DNA of 44,984 nt, taken from the IMG/VR virus record IMGVR_UViG_3300021963_006641, positions 1 to 44,984 of that record; one strand, written 5' to 3'. The DNA comes from a virus. Of this stretch, positions 33,637 through 42,100 are shown one piece after another; positions within the stretch are counted from its first letter, which is position 1; each line of letters starts with the position of its first letter. Both the position numbers and the translations under genes were made by a program. The notes under the pieces are model-generated. The model was not told the origin of the DNA. It searched no databases and worked only from the letters and a program-made list of their open reading frames with translations.

Positions 33637-34212
33637 TTATGCTTTTGTTTTTTCTTCCATAATAGCCAATTTAATAGCCATTTTTAATATTTCACCCAAA
33701 GATGATGTATGCCATTCGGCCATTTTATCACCCTGGCCTTTATCATAATTCAATATAGCTTGATATTCGATATCTGTTAACCAACCATCGCATTGGTTAT
33801 TGCTTATCATATAATAAACGCTACGCTCGCCAATTGTCATAGATGTCAAATCCTCATTAAATTCATACATCTTACCCTGATTTTTGATATGCCACTCACT
33901 TTTACAAGGTGTATATAAACCAGTTTTACCTATACCATGTAATAGGCTAACACGAATTACACTTTCTTTAGTTTGTTTTAACGCCTCGGGTAACATTTCA
34001 TTTAATTTTACAGCATAACCAGCAACCCTTATTAAATGATCAACCAAGCCACCTGGGAATGCGTTATGTAAATTTAACATTGTTGATGCGGGTGCCTCAA
34101 ATAAACCCATATCGGCTAACTTATCAACTAGGTCAATATGGCAAACGTTGTATGCCTTTATTGATGCGTAATACGCTTTTTTGTTTTTTTCAATTTGTGT
34201 TGCGTCTATCAT
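33637..34212 (-). CDS. HD-like phosphohydrolase with an altered HD motif
   Basis: The 191-residue protein resembles YhaM/YfbR-type HD hydrolases: NLHNAFPGGLVDHLIRVAGYA (about 47-67), the region LLHGIGKTGLY (93-103), and a downstream helix MAEWHTSSLGEILKMAIKLAIM. In active members the second metal site is HDxGK; here it reads HGIGK, so the metal-ligand Asp is Gly. It may be inactive or use another ligand. Near dUTPase, a nucleotide-pool or RNA role is possible. 1-nt gap to dUTPase, and its start overlaps the GT4 gene stop. Confidence 0.7.
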   Translation of the reverse strand: MIDATQIEKNKKAYYASIKAYNVCHIDLVDKLADMGLFEAPASTMLNLHNAFPGGLVDHLIRVAGYAVKLNEMLPEALKQTKESVIRVSLLHGIGKTGLYTPCKSEWHIKNQGKMYEFNEDLTSMTIGERSVYYMISNNQCDGWLTDIEYQAILNYDKGQGDKMAEWHTSSLGEILKMAIKLAIMEEKTKA

Positions 34213-35435
34213 TTCATTAAATTTTTATAAATTTCATATCTATTTTTGGTGACGTTATTTAAATCGTACTTATCTTTAACAGTTTCGTATAATTTTTCAC
34301 CAAGATCCTTAATCATTTCTGGATTATCAACTAATTTTTTAGCAAATTTAGACCATTGTTTATGATTTTTTGATGGGTCGACCAATAAACAATTACCATT
34401 CGGGTTAATTGCACCGCCTCGGTCAATTGCACTAATTAAATCAATTTGATAAGGCCCGTAATTTTGAGCTATTAACGCTTTTTTGTGGAAACCAGCCTCA
34501 ATAACTTTAAGTTGCGATTTATATTTGTTAAAGGTACTTTCATTTAATGGTGCCATAGCCACATCAAAATGGTTATAACCATTAGCATATTGATTAATAG
34601 CCTTAGTCCAAATACGTCTGTATGGTTTTGATTTTGTATCGAAATTTGGATCGTCAATAAAACTCATCAAATAAGTTAAATATTCTCTATCAGTTTCTAA
34701 GTTTTTATAGTTATTAGTTAAGAAACATTCGTACATAAACCAAGTTGTTTCTTGTGGGCGCATTGGTCTGGTTTCAACTTGTTTTGTGTCTGGGTTAACA
34801 AATTGGACATTACCTCTGGTATCAAAACCACATAAAACAATCTGAGTTGGCTTACCCAAACCATTTTGTTTTGTACCTAAATCACGCAAATGTTCCATAT
34901 CTTTAATATGCGATGACCCACCAAGCCAACCAAATCTAATCATATCCGATTCAGTTTCTTTTGGTTTGAATTGATCTTCATTGGGATCAACAGCATTTGG
35001 CAAAACTACAACATTTTTATTAAATTTCCTAACTTCAGCTGCTAATATTTCAGTTGGAACTGTAACTAGGTCAGCCATTCTAATACAATCTAAAATTGTT
35101 TCGGGTATTTTATTAATCTTAGCTATATGATATAAACCATGTGATGGATCCAAATTCCAATGGTCATCAGTATCAATAATAACTTTTAACCCCAATCTTT
35201 TAATTGTGTTAATTATTGCGACAGCATCTTTATGGTTATGTTGTGGTAGTCTGTGAATAAACACAGCATCAAACCCCTTTAGATAATTAATGTCATTAAA
35301 ATCAATTTGGTGATTGATTTCAACAAAAAAATCTTCTGGGAAATTATTTTGTAAATTTACATGTGGATCAACACATCTAAATTTGCCTGAACCAGCTCTA
35401 TCTCCTGGTGCTACTAAAATCTTAATCTTTGACAT
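34209..35435 (-). CDS. GT4-type glycosyltransferase
   Basis: The 408-residue GT-B protein has a Gly-rich N-terminal loop (LVAPGDRAGSGKFRCVDPH), VFIHRLPQHN, ADLVTVPTEILAAEVRKFNKNVVVLPNAVDP (about 125-155), MIRFGWLGGSSHIKDMEHL and FNKYKSQLKVIEAGFHKKALIAQNYGP (donor site, E in KVIEAG). The C-terminal helices (WSKFAKKLVDNPEMIKDLGEKL) are usual for the family. Donor and acceptor unknown. The 5' leader contains two mutually exclusive hairpins (35440-35480). Confidence 0.88.
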   Translation of the reverse strand: MSKIKILVAPGDRAGSGKFRCVDPHVNLQNNFPEDFFVEINHQIDFNDINYLKGFDAVFIHRLPQHNHKDAVAIINTIKRLGLKVIIDTDDHWNLDPSHGLYHIAKINKIPETILDCIRMADLVTVPTEILAAEVRKFNKNVVVLPNAVDPNEDQFKPKETESDMIRFGWLGGSSHIKDMEHLRDLGTKQNGLGKPTQIVLCGFDTRGNVQFVNPDTKQVETRPMRPQETTWFMYECFLTNNYKNLETDREYLTYLMSFIDDPNFDTKSKPYRRIWTKAINQYANGYNHFDVAMAPLNESTFNKYKSQLKVIEAGFHKKALIAQNYGPYQIDLISAIDRGGAINPNGNCLLVDPSKNHKQWSKFAKKLVDNPEMIKDLGEKLYETVKDKYDLNNVTKNRYEIYKNLMK

Positions 35436-35439
35436 CTAT

Positions 35440-35480
35440 AAATTGTTTGTTTCCCCAATAATAAACAATTTTTGGGGAAA
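35440..35480 (-). promoter_or_regulatory. Two mutually exclusive 9-bp hairpins in a leader
   Basis: In the minus-strand RNA, TTTCCCCAA (35480-35472) pairs with TTGGGGAAA (35458-35450). Alternatively AAATTGTTT (35471-35463), inside that loop, pairs with AAACAATTT (35448-35440), which ends 4 nt before the ATG of the GT4 gene. The arms interlock (a-b-a'-b') with linkers of 0, 4 and 1 nt, too short for both stems at full length, so the RNA should choose between two folds. Confidence 0.65.
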
Positions 35481-35503
35481 AAACAAGTTAAGAATAAAAA
35501 TAA

Positions 35504-35896
35504 TTACTGACTATCACCTCTTATAACACGATAAGAATCATCATCAAAATGTTCTGTTGAAACTTCAAATACAATACCATCGGTGATGGCAATTAACTGG
35601 TGTGGTTGGCCTGGAAACTGTCTAACTGAGTCACCTTCACGTAATTCAATTTCATGTGTTTCAGCTGTATTTGTGTCTATGTAGCGATATAAAAACACAC
35701 CTTCTTTTACATACCAAGTCTCATCTTTGATAAGGTGATAATGCATTGAAAATCTAGCGCCTTCTTTAAAGCAAAGTAATTTGCCGCAATATAATTCGTT
35801 ATTTTCGAATATAACCTCATGTCCCCATCCTTTGGGTACGTTACATTCTTTACACTCTAGGGCGTTTATTACTTTTGGTTGTTGTTTGTGTCCCAT
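35504..35896 (-). CDS. Cupin-domain protein (phosphomannose-isomerase-like)
   Basis: The 130-residue single cupin has motif 1 FSMHYHLIKDETWYVKEG (His residues and Glu as metal ligands) and motif 2 FPGQPHQLIAITDG. It resembles the cupin domain of bifunctional mannose-1-phosphate guanylyltransferase/isomerases and sugar-nucleotide epimerase-like cupins. In front are two Cys pairs (ECKECNVPKGWG) that may bind zinc. The neighbour is an HldE-C-like nucleotidyltransferase whose gene overlaps it by 28 nt; a sugar-isomerisation role is plausible. Substrate unknown. Confidence 0.82.
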   Translation of the reverse strand: MGHKQQPKVINALECKECNVPKGWGHEVIFENNELYCGKLLCFKEGARFSMHYHLIKDETWYVKEGVFLYRYIDTNTAETHEIELREGDSVRQFPGQPHQLIAITDGIVFEVSTEHFDDDSYRVIRGDSQ

Positions 35897-36276
35897 GTTT
35901 CCATGATTTTTGTTGTTGAGTGGTCTATACGATCAAAATATATTATTTCATTTGCGTATTCACCACCAATTATTTTTTTACCTCGATAATCCGATCCGAT
36001 TACCAAATAATCTGGTTTGTTTTTTTTAAGTAATTCTTTTAATTCATCATCAGAATCAAAAACAATTACATTATAAACACCCCTTATGGACATTAAATTG
36101 TAAGCACGTTCAAATTGATTGTGGTACGGTCTGCTGTCTCCCTTTAGTTCACGAACCCTTCTATCACTATCAATACCAACTATTAATCTACCATGTGTTG
36201 CGGCTAGATTTAGTAATTGAAAGTGTCCGTTGTGTAACACATCAAATGTTCCGTTAACCCAAACTTTATTTTCCAT
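35869..36276 (-). CDS. HldE-C-like sugar-phosphate nucleotidyltransferase
   Basis: The 135-residue protein has the nucleotidyltransferase signature VNGTFDVLHNGHFQLL with the HNGH variant of HxGH, then DYLVIGSDYRGKKIIGGEYANEIIYFDRIDHSTTKIME. The order matches the C-terminal domain of HldE (RfaE), which adenylylates heptose-1-phosphate to ADP-heptose, and related glycerol-3-phosphate cytidylyltransferases. I start at the ATG at 36276, since an in-frame TTG at 36282 would add only two residues. With the TibC-like enzyme at 190-2334 it could provide ADP-heptose. The kinase half of HldE is not in this window. The promoter region carries the terminator of the next gene and an AT-rich TATTTATT. Confidence 0.82.
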   Translation of the reverse strand: MENKVWVNGTFDVLHNGHFQLLNLAATHGRLIVGIDSDRRVRELKGDSRPYHNQFERAYNLMSIRGVYNVIVFDSDDELKELLKKNKPDYLVIGSDYRGKKIIGGEYANEIIYFDRIDHSTTKIMETWDTNNNQK

Positions 36277-36290
36277 ACACAATAATAAAT

Positions 36291-36320
36291 AAAAAAAGGG
36301 GCTAAATCAAGCCCCCTTTT
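36291..36320 (-). terminator. Rho-independent terminator
   Basis: Minus strand: AAAAGGGGGCT pairs with AGCCCCTTTT around a 6-nt loop (one G bulged) followed by more Ts. It follows the DUF397-like gene (stop at 36343) and separates it from the glycosylation island. Confidence 0.85.
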
Positions 36321-36342
36321 ACTGTTTTATCGATGATACGCA

Positions 36343-36534
36343 TTAATTTTCTTCCCCATTAACGATTCCATCAAATTTGCCATCTTTTGCGGCTTCAATA
36401 AAATCTTTAAATTGGTTTTTAGTCCAAGTTGTAATACCTTCAGGGCCATTAGCGTCACCTAAAACAATATTATTTTCTTGAACTTCGATAACTGGACAGC
36501 ATTTTTGTTTGCAAAAAGTGATAATGTTACTCAT
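36343..36534 (-). CDS. Small DUF397-like protein
   Basis: The 63-residue protein reads CCPVIEVQENNIVLGDANGP, then EGITTWTKNQFKDFIEAAKDGKFD. This follows the order of DUF397 proteins: a Cys/Val-rich strand, a V-x-DSKDP-like strand, then FTxxEWxAFxxGxxxGEFD. DUF397 is mainly known from actinobacteria, where some members act with XRE-type regulators. An FCKQKCC cluster (7-13) could bind metal. Function in phage unknown. 1 nt after the holin-like gene; ends at a clear terminator. Confidence 0.65.
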   Translation of the reverse strand: MSNIITFCKQKCCPVIEVQENNIVLGDANGPEGITTWTKNQFKDFIEAAKDGKFDGIVNGEEN

Positions 36535-36535
36535 T

Positions 36536-36706
36536 TTATTTTGTTTTGTTTTTTTCGATTATTGACCAGATACCACCTACTAATGTCATGGTGGCACCAA
36601 TTAATTCTTGAGATAATGATTCTGTAGCCAAACCTTTAGCCACTAAAATACCACCAACGAATGTTAATACGTGGCGTACTATTCCTAATAATTGTTCTTT
36701 TTTCAT
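36536..36706 (-). CDS. Putative holin (Pam3-gp28-like), 56 residues
   Basis: The small protein starts MKKEQLLGIVRHVLTFVGG and has two hydrophobic segments (about 8-24 and 36-50) joined by a short loop with KGLATESLSQE, ending in WSIIEKNKTK. This matches the pattern of Pam3-gp28-type phage holin-like proteins (xxVRxxLTxxGGxLVxKG ... ELxGAxxTLVGxIWS). It may form membrane pores to release the lytic enzyme, although the enzyme gene at 2776 is far away in another unit. Starts at ATG 36706 and stops 1 nt before the next start. Confidence 0.78.
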   Translation of the reverse strand: MKKEQLLGIVRHVLTFVGGILVAKGLATESLSQELIGATMTLVGGIWSIIEKNKTK

Positions 36707-36717
36707 AGTTTTAGTTT

Positions 36718-37293
36718 TTATTTTTTAACGTTATTTTCTTTTAGAACTGTTAATTTACCACCAAATACTTTGTCACCAATTTTTATTTGAATGGTTTCAT
36801 CGATTGTGGTTCGCTTACTAACTTGCTCTAGCGTTTCTTCAACGGTTTTTTTAATTATATATTCAATTAATTGCGTATCTAATTGAACAGGTGATTGTTT
36901 AGTTTGAGTTGACTCGGTGAAAACTTTCTGTGTCACCTCTTGTACTGGTGCAGCTTTTTTTGTTATCTCTTGCATCATTGACTCCATACCCATTGGCATT
37001 GTTGGGTCAATAATTGGGTTCTCAGCAAATGACTGCAATATAGCTGCTGGCATTTTTGATTTGCTTAAATTTTTCATGTAGTTACCTGGATTTGGTTGTT
37101 GGGTGGTTCTGTTAATTGGTGCTTCAGCTAAATAATTTGTATCAGAATCTAGCATCTTATCAACATCAGCCTCACTCATACCTCTACGAGTGTTTTGATT
37201 TGTTGATACTTTACCATCCTCAACCTTTTCCATTACTTTTCTAGCCCCTTTGATTGAATTAGCTAGAAACTCTAATTTTTCTTGATGATCCAT
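36718..37293 (-). CDS. Hypothetical, probably virion-associated, helical protein
   Basis: The 191-residue protein has a helical N-terminus, a Pro/Met-rich flexible middle (NPIIDPTMPMGMESMMQEITKK), and a C-terminal helix-strand block (LIEYIIKKTVEETLEQVSKR; IQIKIGDKVFGGKLTVLKEN) that may mediate oligomerisation. Packed 1 nt after the WYL-like gene and 11 nt before the holin gene. No family recognised; the flexible layout is common in head-interior or scaffold-type proteins. Confidence 0.7.
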   Translation of the reverse strand: MDHQEKLEFLANSIKGARKVMEKVEDGKVSTNQNTRRGMSEADVDKMLDSDTNYLAEAPINRTTQQPNPGNYMKNLSKSKMPAAILQSFAENPIIDPTMPMGMESMMQEITKKAAPVQEVTQKVFTESTQTKQSPVQLDTQLIEYIIKKTVEETLEQVSKRTTIDETIQIKIGDKVFGGKLTVLKENNVKK

Positions 37294-37294
37294 A

Positions 37295-37825
37295 TTATAA
37301 TGTTAAGACCCATTTTAAAAACCCAGAACTTTCTTGTATCGGCTCTTTTTCCAATTCTGGTTCTAGATTTGGGTTTTCTTCTGGTTTATTATTTTGTTGT
37401 GACATGTCCTGTCCTGGTGGTTTACTAAAATCAGCTTTATAGTCAGTAACACCGCCTTTAAATTTTTTATCACCAGATGTGTTATAACCACTTAAACCTG
37501 GTTGATCAAAAACTTGGTATTTGGAGTCTTTACCATTCCAAACAGAAATATTACTCATCTCATCCACCAAAAAAGTTTTCCAAGCAACTTTATTGCTATT
37601 GCTTGTACCCATATATTGTTCAGCTCTCATCATTAGCTTATCAGTTTTAGGACTTTTACCTAAAGCCACTGGTTTTACATATCTCCAGCCCTGTTTAACG
37701 TAATCCTTTTCTTTTGGATCACGGAAACCAACTCCCTTATACCAAAAAGCCAAGATGTATTTACCATCTATCGCTTTTTTGATAAGTTCGACTTTATCAG
37801 TACCTTGTTCTTCAACTATAAGCAT
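37295..37825 (-). CDS. WYL-like small protein with Pro/Glu-rich tail
   Basis: Residues 10-95 of 176 (LIKKAIDGKYILAFWYKGVG, GWRYVKPVALGKSPKT, LMMRAEQYMG, WKTFLVDEMSNISVW) follow the pattern of WYL domains: helix, I-x-FxY strand, R-x-V-x-P strand, then a DxxxxI element. The tail (about 125-160) is Pro/Glu/Asn-rich and the last residues are hydrophobic. WYL domains bind nucleic acids or small ligands in regulators; here it sits in a virion-type operon, so it may be structural. Moderate resemblance only. Confidence 0.6.
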   Translation of the reverse strand: MLIVEEQGTDKVELIKKAIDGKYILAFWYKGVGFRDPKEKDYVKQGWRYVKPVALGKSPKTDKLMMRAEQYMGTSNSNKVAWKTFLVDEMSNISVWNGKDSKYQVFDQPGLSGYNTSGDKKFKGGVTDYKADFSKPPGQDMSQQNNKPEENPNLEPELEKEPIQESSGFLKWVLTL

Positions 37826-37843
37826 AAAAAAATAATTGTAAAG

Positions 37844-38110
37844 TTATTCTGGTGATGTATATGGTGCTGAGTCTGTATATTGATTAACACCCTTTAAAGC
37901 TGTTCTAGTATTGATATCTGTTTTGTTACCAATTGTAGTTGTCTCACCTTTACCTTTTTCATCACCATCACTAAGAGCATTTGGGTTTGTTGCACTATAC
38001 TCATATGAAGTTGGTTTATATTCGTTGATGGGTATCAACACACCCTCTCTTTGATCAACAGCCACTTTTCTAAGTTGTGTTGATGCTGGAATTCTTACTG
38101 AATCTGCCAT
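37844..38110 (-). CDS. Small hypothetical protein, probably structural
   Basis: The 88-residue protein is Thr/Asn/Lys-rich with no hydrophobic core visible after the first 30 residues (MADSVRIPASTQLRKVAVDQ), ending in a flexible tail. Follows a 155-residue gene by 1 nt. No family assigned. Confidence 0.65.
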   Translation of the reverse strand: MADSVRIPASTQLRKVAVDQREGVLIPINEYKPTSYEYSATNPNALSDGDEKGKGETTTIGNKTDINTRTALKGVNQYTDSAPYTSPE

Positions 38111-38111
38111 G

Positions 38112-38579
38112 TTAATTTAATTTTTTGTTTATTTCGTTTATTTTATTTATTTCTTCCATCAAATCTGAAGTTGACATGAATTCTGGTGCTTTTTTAAGCA
38201 CTGGTGTTGATGGTGTTAAATTATCCTCGGAATCAGATCTGAATTGGTTTTCCATACCAGCATTTTTTCTAGCTGATTTTGTTCCATGGACACTTTTTCT
38301 GGCTTCATCTAATGTGTAATTAACCCATTTTTTCATCACATCACCTCCATTTAATAAATATTCAACCTCATCAAAATTATCATCAGTAACCGAATCAAAA
38401 TAATTTTTAATTCTTTTTAGTTGTTCATATGTGCAGGCTTTTCTTTCAAGTATAAAAATAGCTCGGTTAAAACCCTTAGATTCTCTTTTATCAGAAAACT
38501 TTTTAAGGTTTTTACCAAGTTCGATTAATACCTTTTCTGGAACTGGAAATACTTTACCAACTAATTTAGAATTAGACAT
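38112..38579 (-). CDS. Hypothetical protein of the small virion gene block
   Basis: The 155-residue basic protein has a helical N-terminal half (VLIELGKNLKKFSDKRESKGFNRAIFILERKACTYEQLKRIKNYFD) and a flexible Ser/Asn-rich C-terminal half ending in a helix (MEEINKINEINKKLN). The helical part could bind nucleic acid because of its Lys/Arg content. It overlaps the upstream gene's stop by 1 nt. Not recognised. Confidence 0.7.
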   Translation of the reverse strand: MSNSKLVGKVFPVPEKVLIELGKNLKKFSDKRESKGFNRAIFILERKACTYEQLKRIKNYFDSVTDDNFDEVEYLLNGGDVMKKWVNYTLDEARKSVHGTKSARKNAGMENQFRSDSEDNLTPSTPVLKKAPEFMSTSDLMEEINKINEINKKLN

Positions 38580-39109
38580 TATTTAATTTGTTTAGCAAAA
38601 TACGATAATAATACTTTTTTCTCCTCTTCACTCATAACGCTTTTAATAGCTTCAGCTAACTTAGTCAATTTATCAACTAATAGGATTTCTTTGTTTTTAA
38701 TCTCTTCGATTGTCGGCAACTCTCTATTGACAATATCTTTATTGTCATTTTTTGTGGCCAATAAAGCCTCCATCATCTCGTAAGCCTTAATCTTACTAAT
38801 TTCTTTTAATTTAGACTTAGGTGAGTCATCTTTTTGGAAATAACTTTCGAATTGTTCACCTTCACCAATTGATTCCAAATATTCGTGAAAACCTTTTGGG
38901 TTATCTTTCATTTCATCAGCCTTTTCTGTATGGGGTAATTCGCTTTCACTAAAAAAACGTCTATAAACCGTATACATAAATGGTTGTGCTCTCATCCTGA
39001 CACTTTTATCAGTGGTTGTTTTTGCTGATGTTTTTGGGTCGATGTTAGGTATTTTACTACCAATCGGTTCACCACCAGGGTTCACAAATTCATTTACTTC
39101 ATTTTCCAT
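38579..39109 (-). CDS. Hypothetical protein, first in a late-type operon
   Basis: The 176-residue protein has a disordered N-terminus with PGGEPIGSKIPN, then FMYTVYRRFFSESELP and helical segments ending in EEEKKVLLSYFAKQIK. It is the first gene after the DNA polymerase and has an exact TATTTATA box 16 nt before its ATG, which fits late expression of this operon of small genes. Function unknown. Confidence 0.72.
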   Translation of the reverse strand: MENEVNEFVNPGGEPIGSKIPNIDPKTSAKTTTDKSVRMRAQPFMYTVYRRFFSESELPHTEKADEMKDNPKGFHEYLESIGEGEQFESYFQKDDSPKSKLKEISKIKAYEMMEALLATKNDNKDIVNRELPTIEEIKNKEILLVDKLTKLAEAIKSVMSEEEKKVLLSYFAKQIK

Positions 39110-39125
39110 GCTATATTTTATTTAC

Positions 39126-39133
39126 TATAAATA
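39126..39133 (-). promoter_or_regulatory. TATTTATA box, candidate late promoter
   Basis: The minus strand reads TATTTATA then GTAAAT, 16 nt before the ATG at 39109, in the non-coding gap after the DNA polymerase gene. Confidence 0.6.
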
Positions 39134-39152
39134 TCACAGAAAACATCTTTGT

Positions 39153-42100
39153 TTAAACTGGGACTTCTTTTCCTAATCCAGGGATGGTAAAATGTATATC
39201 ACCCTCAAACCAAAAGTCTGGTTTATATGTATGTTTATCCCAAAATACTAGCTCATTGTCTGATGGTGTAAACAATTCGTCAATCGTATCCTGATCCTTT
39301 TCGTTATTCGGTTGATTATTAACTAAAGACAATTCAGAACGTAACCAAGATTGTTTTTGGTCTGGATTTGTGATTATTATATTATTTCTAACCGTTTTGT
39401 CAAAAACAACTAATAAACCTTTAATCCTTGAATTAAACATATCTAAATATTTGTCTACATTATACTCACCCAAAGTATTTAAACCCTTATCAATAATCTC
39501 AGAATCAACTAATTTAGCATAAATTTCACCATTTTTATCTTCTTTGACATCACCATGTGATTTTTTATTGCCATTGTTAACATAATATAACGTATCACCT
39601 AAATTAACGTTTAAATTATTTTTTATCGCCAATTCCATGTGGGCTTGTTTTGGTAGTGGTTTACCATTTTTATTTGTACCTCTATTAATGTATTGTTGGA
39701 TTGTTTTTTTAACTCTAGCTTTTGTTGCAATTTTAGCCAACGGTATCTGTTTGTTGTATATCTTATCAACATAACTGTAATACATCATAACAAAATCATA
39801 ACCTTTATCATTTAACAATAAGACAATTGATTTATCCAAAAATTCTTCAATATAGGTTGGTAATTTTTTTGATTTAATGGTATTACCAGTTAAACTAACA
39901 CTTCCATCATCTTCAAGTAAAGCGTAATTTTTACGGGCTAGATTAATCGTTGATGGCCACATTCCATCTAAACCTAGCGCCATTTCACCTTTCATGTATA
40001 AATCATTAAATTCGGCTACAACAGCACTAACACCACGGTATTCCTTTCCAGCTACAACCTCATCGTTATAACCCTTACCAACGTAATAAAAATGATCCTC
40101 ACCAATTTCTGGCGCCATAAAGTTTACACCGTCCGTATCTAAAACCGTTGGTGTATACCCCTTTTTAACGAAAAATTTAACCATCAATCTTAGATATTGT
40201 CTAGCACGGCATGTAATACCCTCAGCAACATCCATTTCAGCCCATGGGAAAGCATTTGGTGCTCCTAACGCACCGAACATTGAGTTGATAAATATTTTTA
40301 ACGGTAATTGTTTACGTTTATATAAAGACTCGAGTTGGTAATTACCTTGTTTTTTGTATTGTTTAGCCAAATCTTTAGCTTTAAAGCGTTCAGAGTGAAA
40401 ATACTTTAACATTGATTTTAAAACCCCAGTAATGTCAACGCCAGGAAATACATCATGAGCCAACTGAATTGCTGGATATAGTGAGTTAAAGTCCATTTTG
40501 CGAAGATTGGTTGAAAAACCAACTTTTAATAACCTAGATAAACCACCAGTAAAATCTCTTTTGGTGTCGGATTCAGGTACAGCTAAACCATTTTCATATG
40601 ACCATGTTAACATAAGCATCTTCCACAAACCAGCTGTTCCCATTGTTGATACACGTTGGTATGTTGTTGGTATTAATTTAGCCAACATGAACGATGATTG
40701 GTTGTAGATATTGTCTACTTCCATTGTTTCCCATAAATCATCCATTAGATATCGTTTAACAATGAATTGACCGTCAACTTCTTGATATTGGTTTATAAAA
40801 TTTTGTAGAGCCGATATGCTTGCTTTTAAGAATGCATATGTCTTAGGTGCCTTAATGTCCAACATGGCATAACCAGTACCAATACCTCTGCTTGGTATGA
40901 CAATTGTCTTACCCTCTTTAATTTCTTTAATAATACGATTAATAGCTAAATTAATCTTGTTTTTATTCAAATCGAATTCACTGTCGGTATAGTAGGAATC
41001 TTGCGTATTATCTGGTTTTTTCTTAGTTGGGATACCAATAGCATTTTTTTCACCACGCATTTCTTTTGCTTGCCCAGCATACCCATCTTTTTCATCGTTA
41101 TCACCAAATATGAATACTTTATCGGGATTATTTTTAACATAATGTCTAGTAATAACATCCATATATTCTATAGCTGGTTTAGTCTCGCAATACGAACCAG
41201 TTATATCCTCAAAATAGTATTTTTTATTATCTTTCCAAATGGGGCCTATCTTATCACCTTTAATATAAACACGATTTTTCTTATTAACCTTATTGTACTT
41301 ACAAACATACTTCAAAGAAGCAGATTTCATGCTAGAGTCAATAGCTTGAGCTTTTCTAGCCGAGTGTATAATATCAATATTTGAATAACCAAACATATTA
41401 ACTTGGGTATAATCTTCGACTTCATTACCCAATTTAAGTATGGTTTCTCTTGTGTTTATTTTTTCATCACTTTTTAATGTTTTAGCTATTTGTGTAATAT
41501 CAATACCCAATTTTTCACATCTTTTAAATATGAAAGGCCAGTCAAAGTTAGCACTATTATACCCACCAATAATCGGTGGTTTTAAATAATCAATTGCCGC
41601 AAAGAATTTAGCTATTGCCGCAACTTCTGTAGCATCAGCGTTATCGCCCTCAATCTCGCAATCAAATAATTCTTCAAACCCTTTATTAGTTTTGCAACCA
41701 ACTAAGAATATCCTAGAAGTTTCTGGATCTAGACCTGTTGTTTCCAAGTCAAATACAAATTTCTCTAAATCGTTATAATCCTCATAACCCTTAAATAAGC
41801 GTTTGCCTGTTGATATTAGATATTGCTCAACGGGGGATAAAATTAAGAAATGACCTCTAATATTATTTCTTTCATCGTAAATACCACGATAAAAACCACC
41901 GTTTCTAAAAAAATCTAACATCCGCTCATACCCCTGGTCGCAGGTTAATAAGTATCTATAACCATTTAGAAGTCTTGGGTGTTCATCATGTTTTAGGGTT
42001 GTGATACTAATACCGTATTCTTTTCTGGCGTTTTGTATAGCCAATTCGTTATTACCGTAAAAATTTAAAGTTTTCTTTAACTCATTTAAGTTTTTCATCC

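Noticed and set aside
35440-35480. H-type pseudoknot in the GT4 leader
   Set aside because: The interlocking arms would need linkers of 0 and 1 nt to span 9-bp stems, which is sterically unlikely; alternative hairpins are preferred.
40750-41165. Possible intein or homing endonuclease inside the DNA polymerase gene
   Set aside because: The insert has no Cys/Ser at its beginning, no HN at its end and no endonuclease motif; its content fits a macro-like domain.
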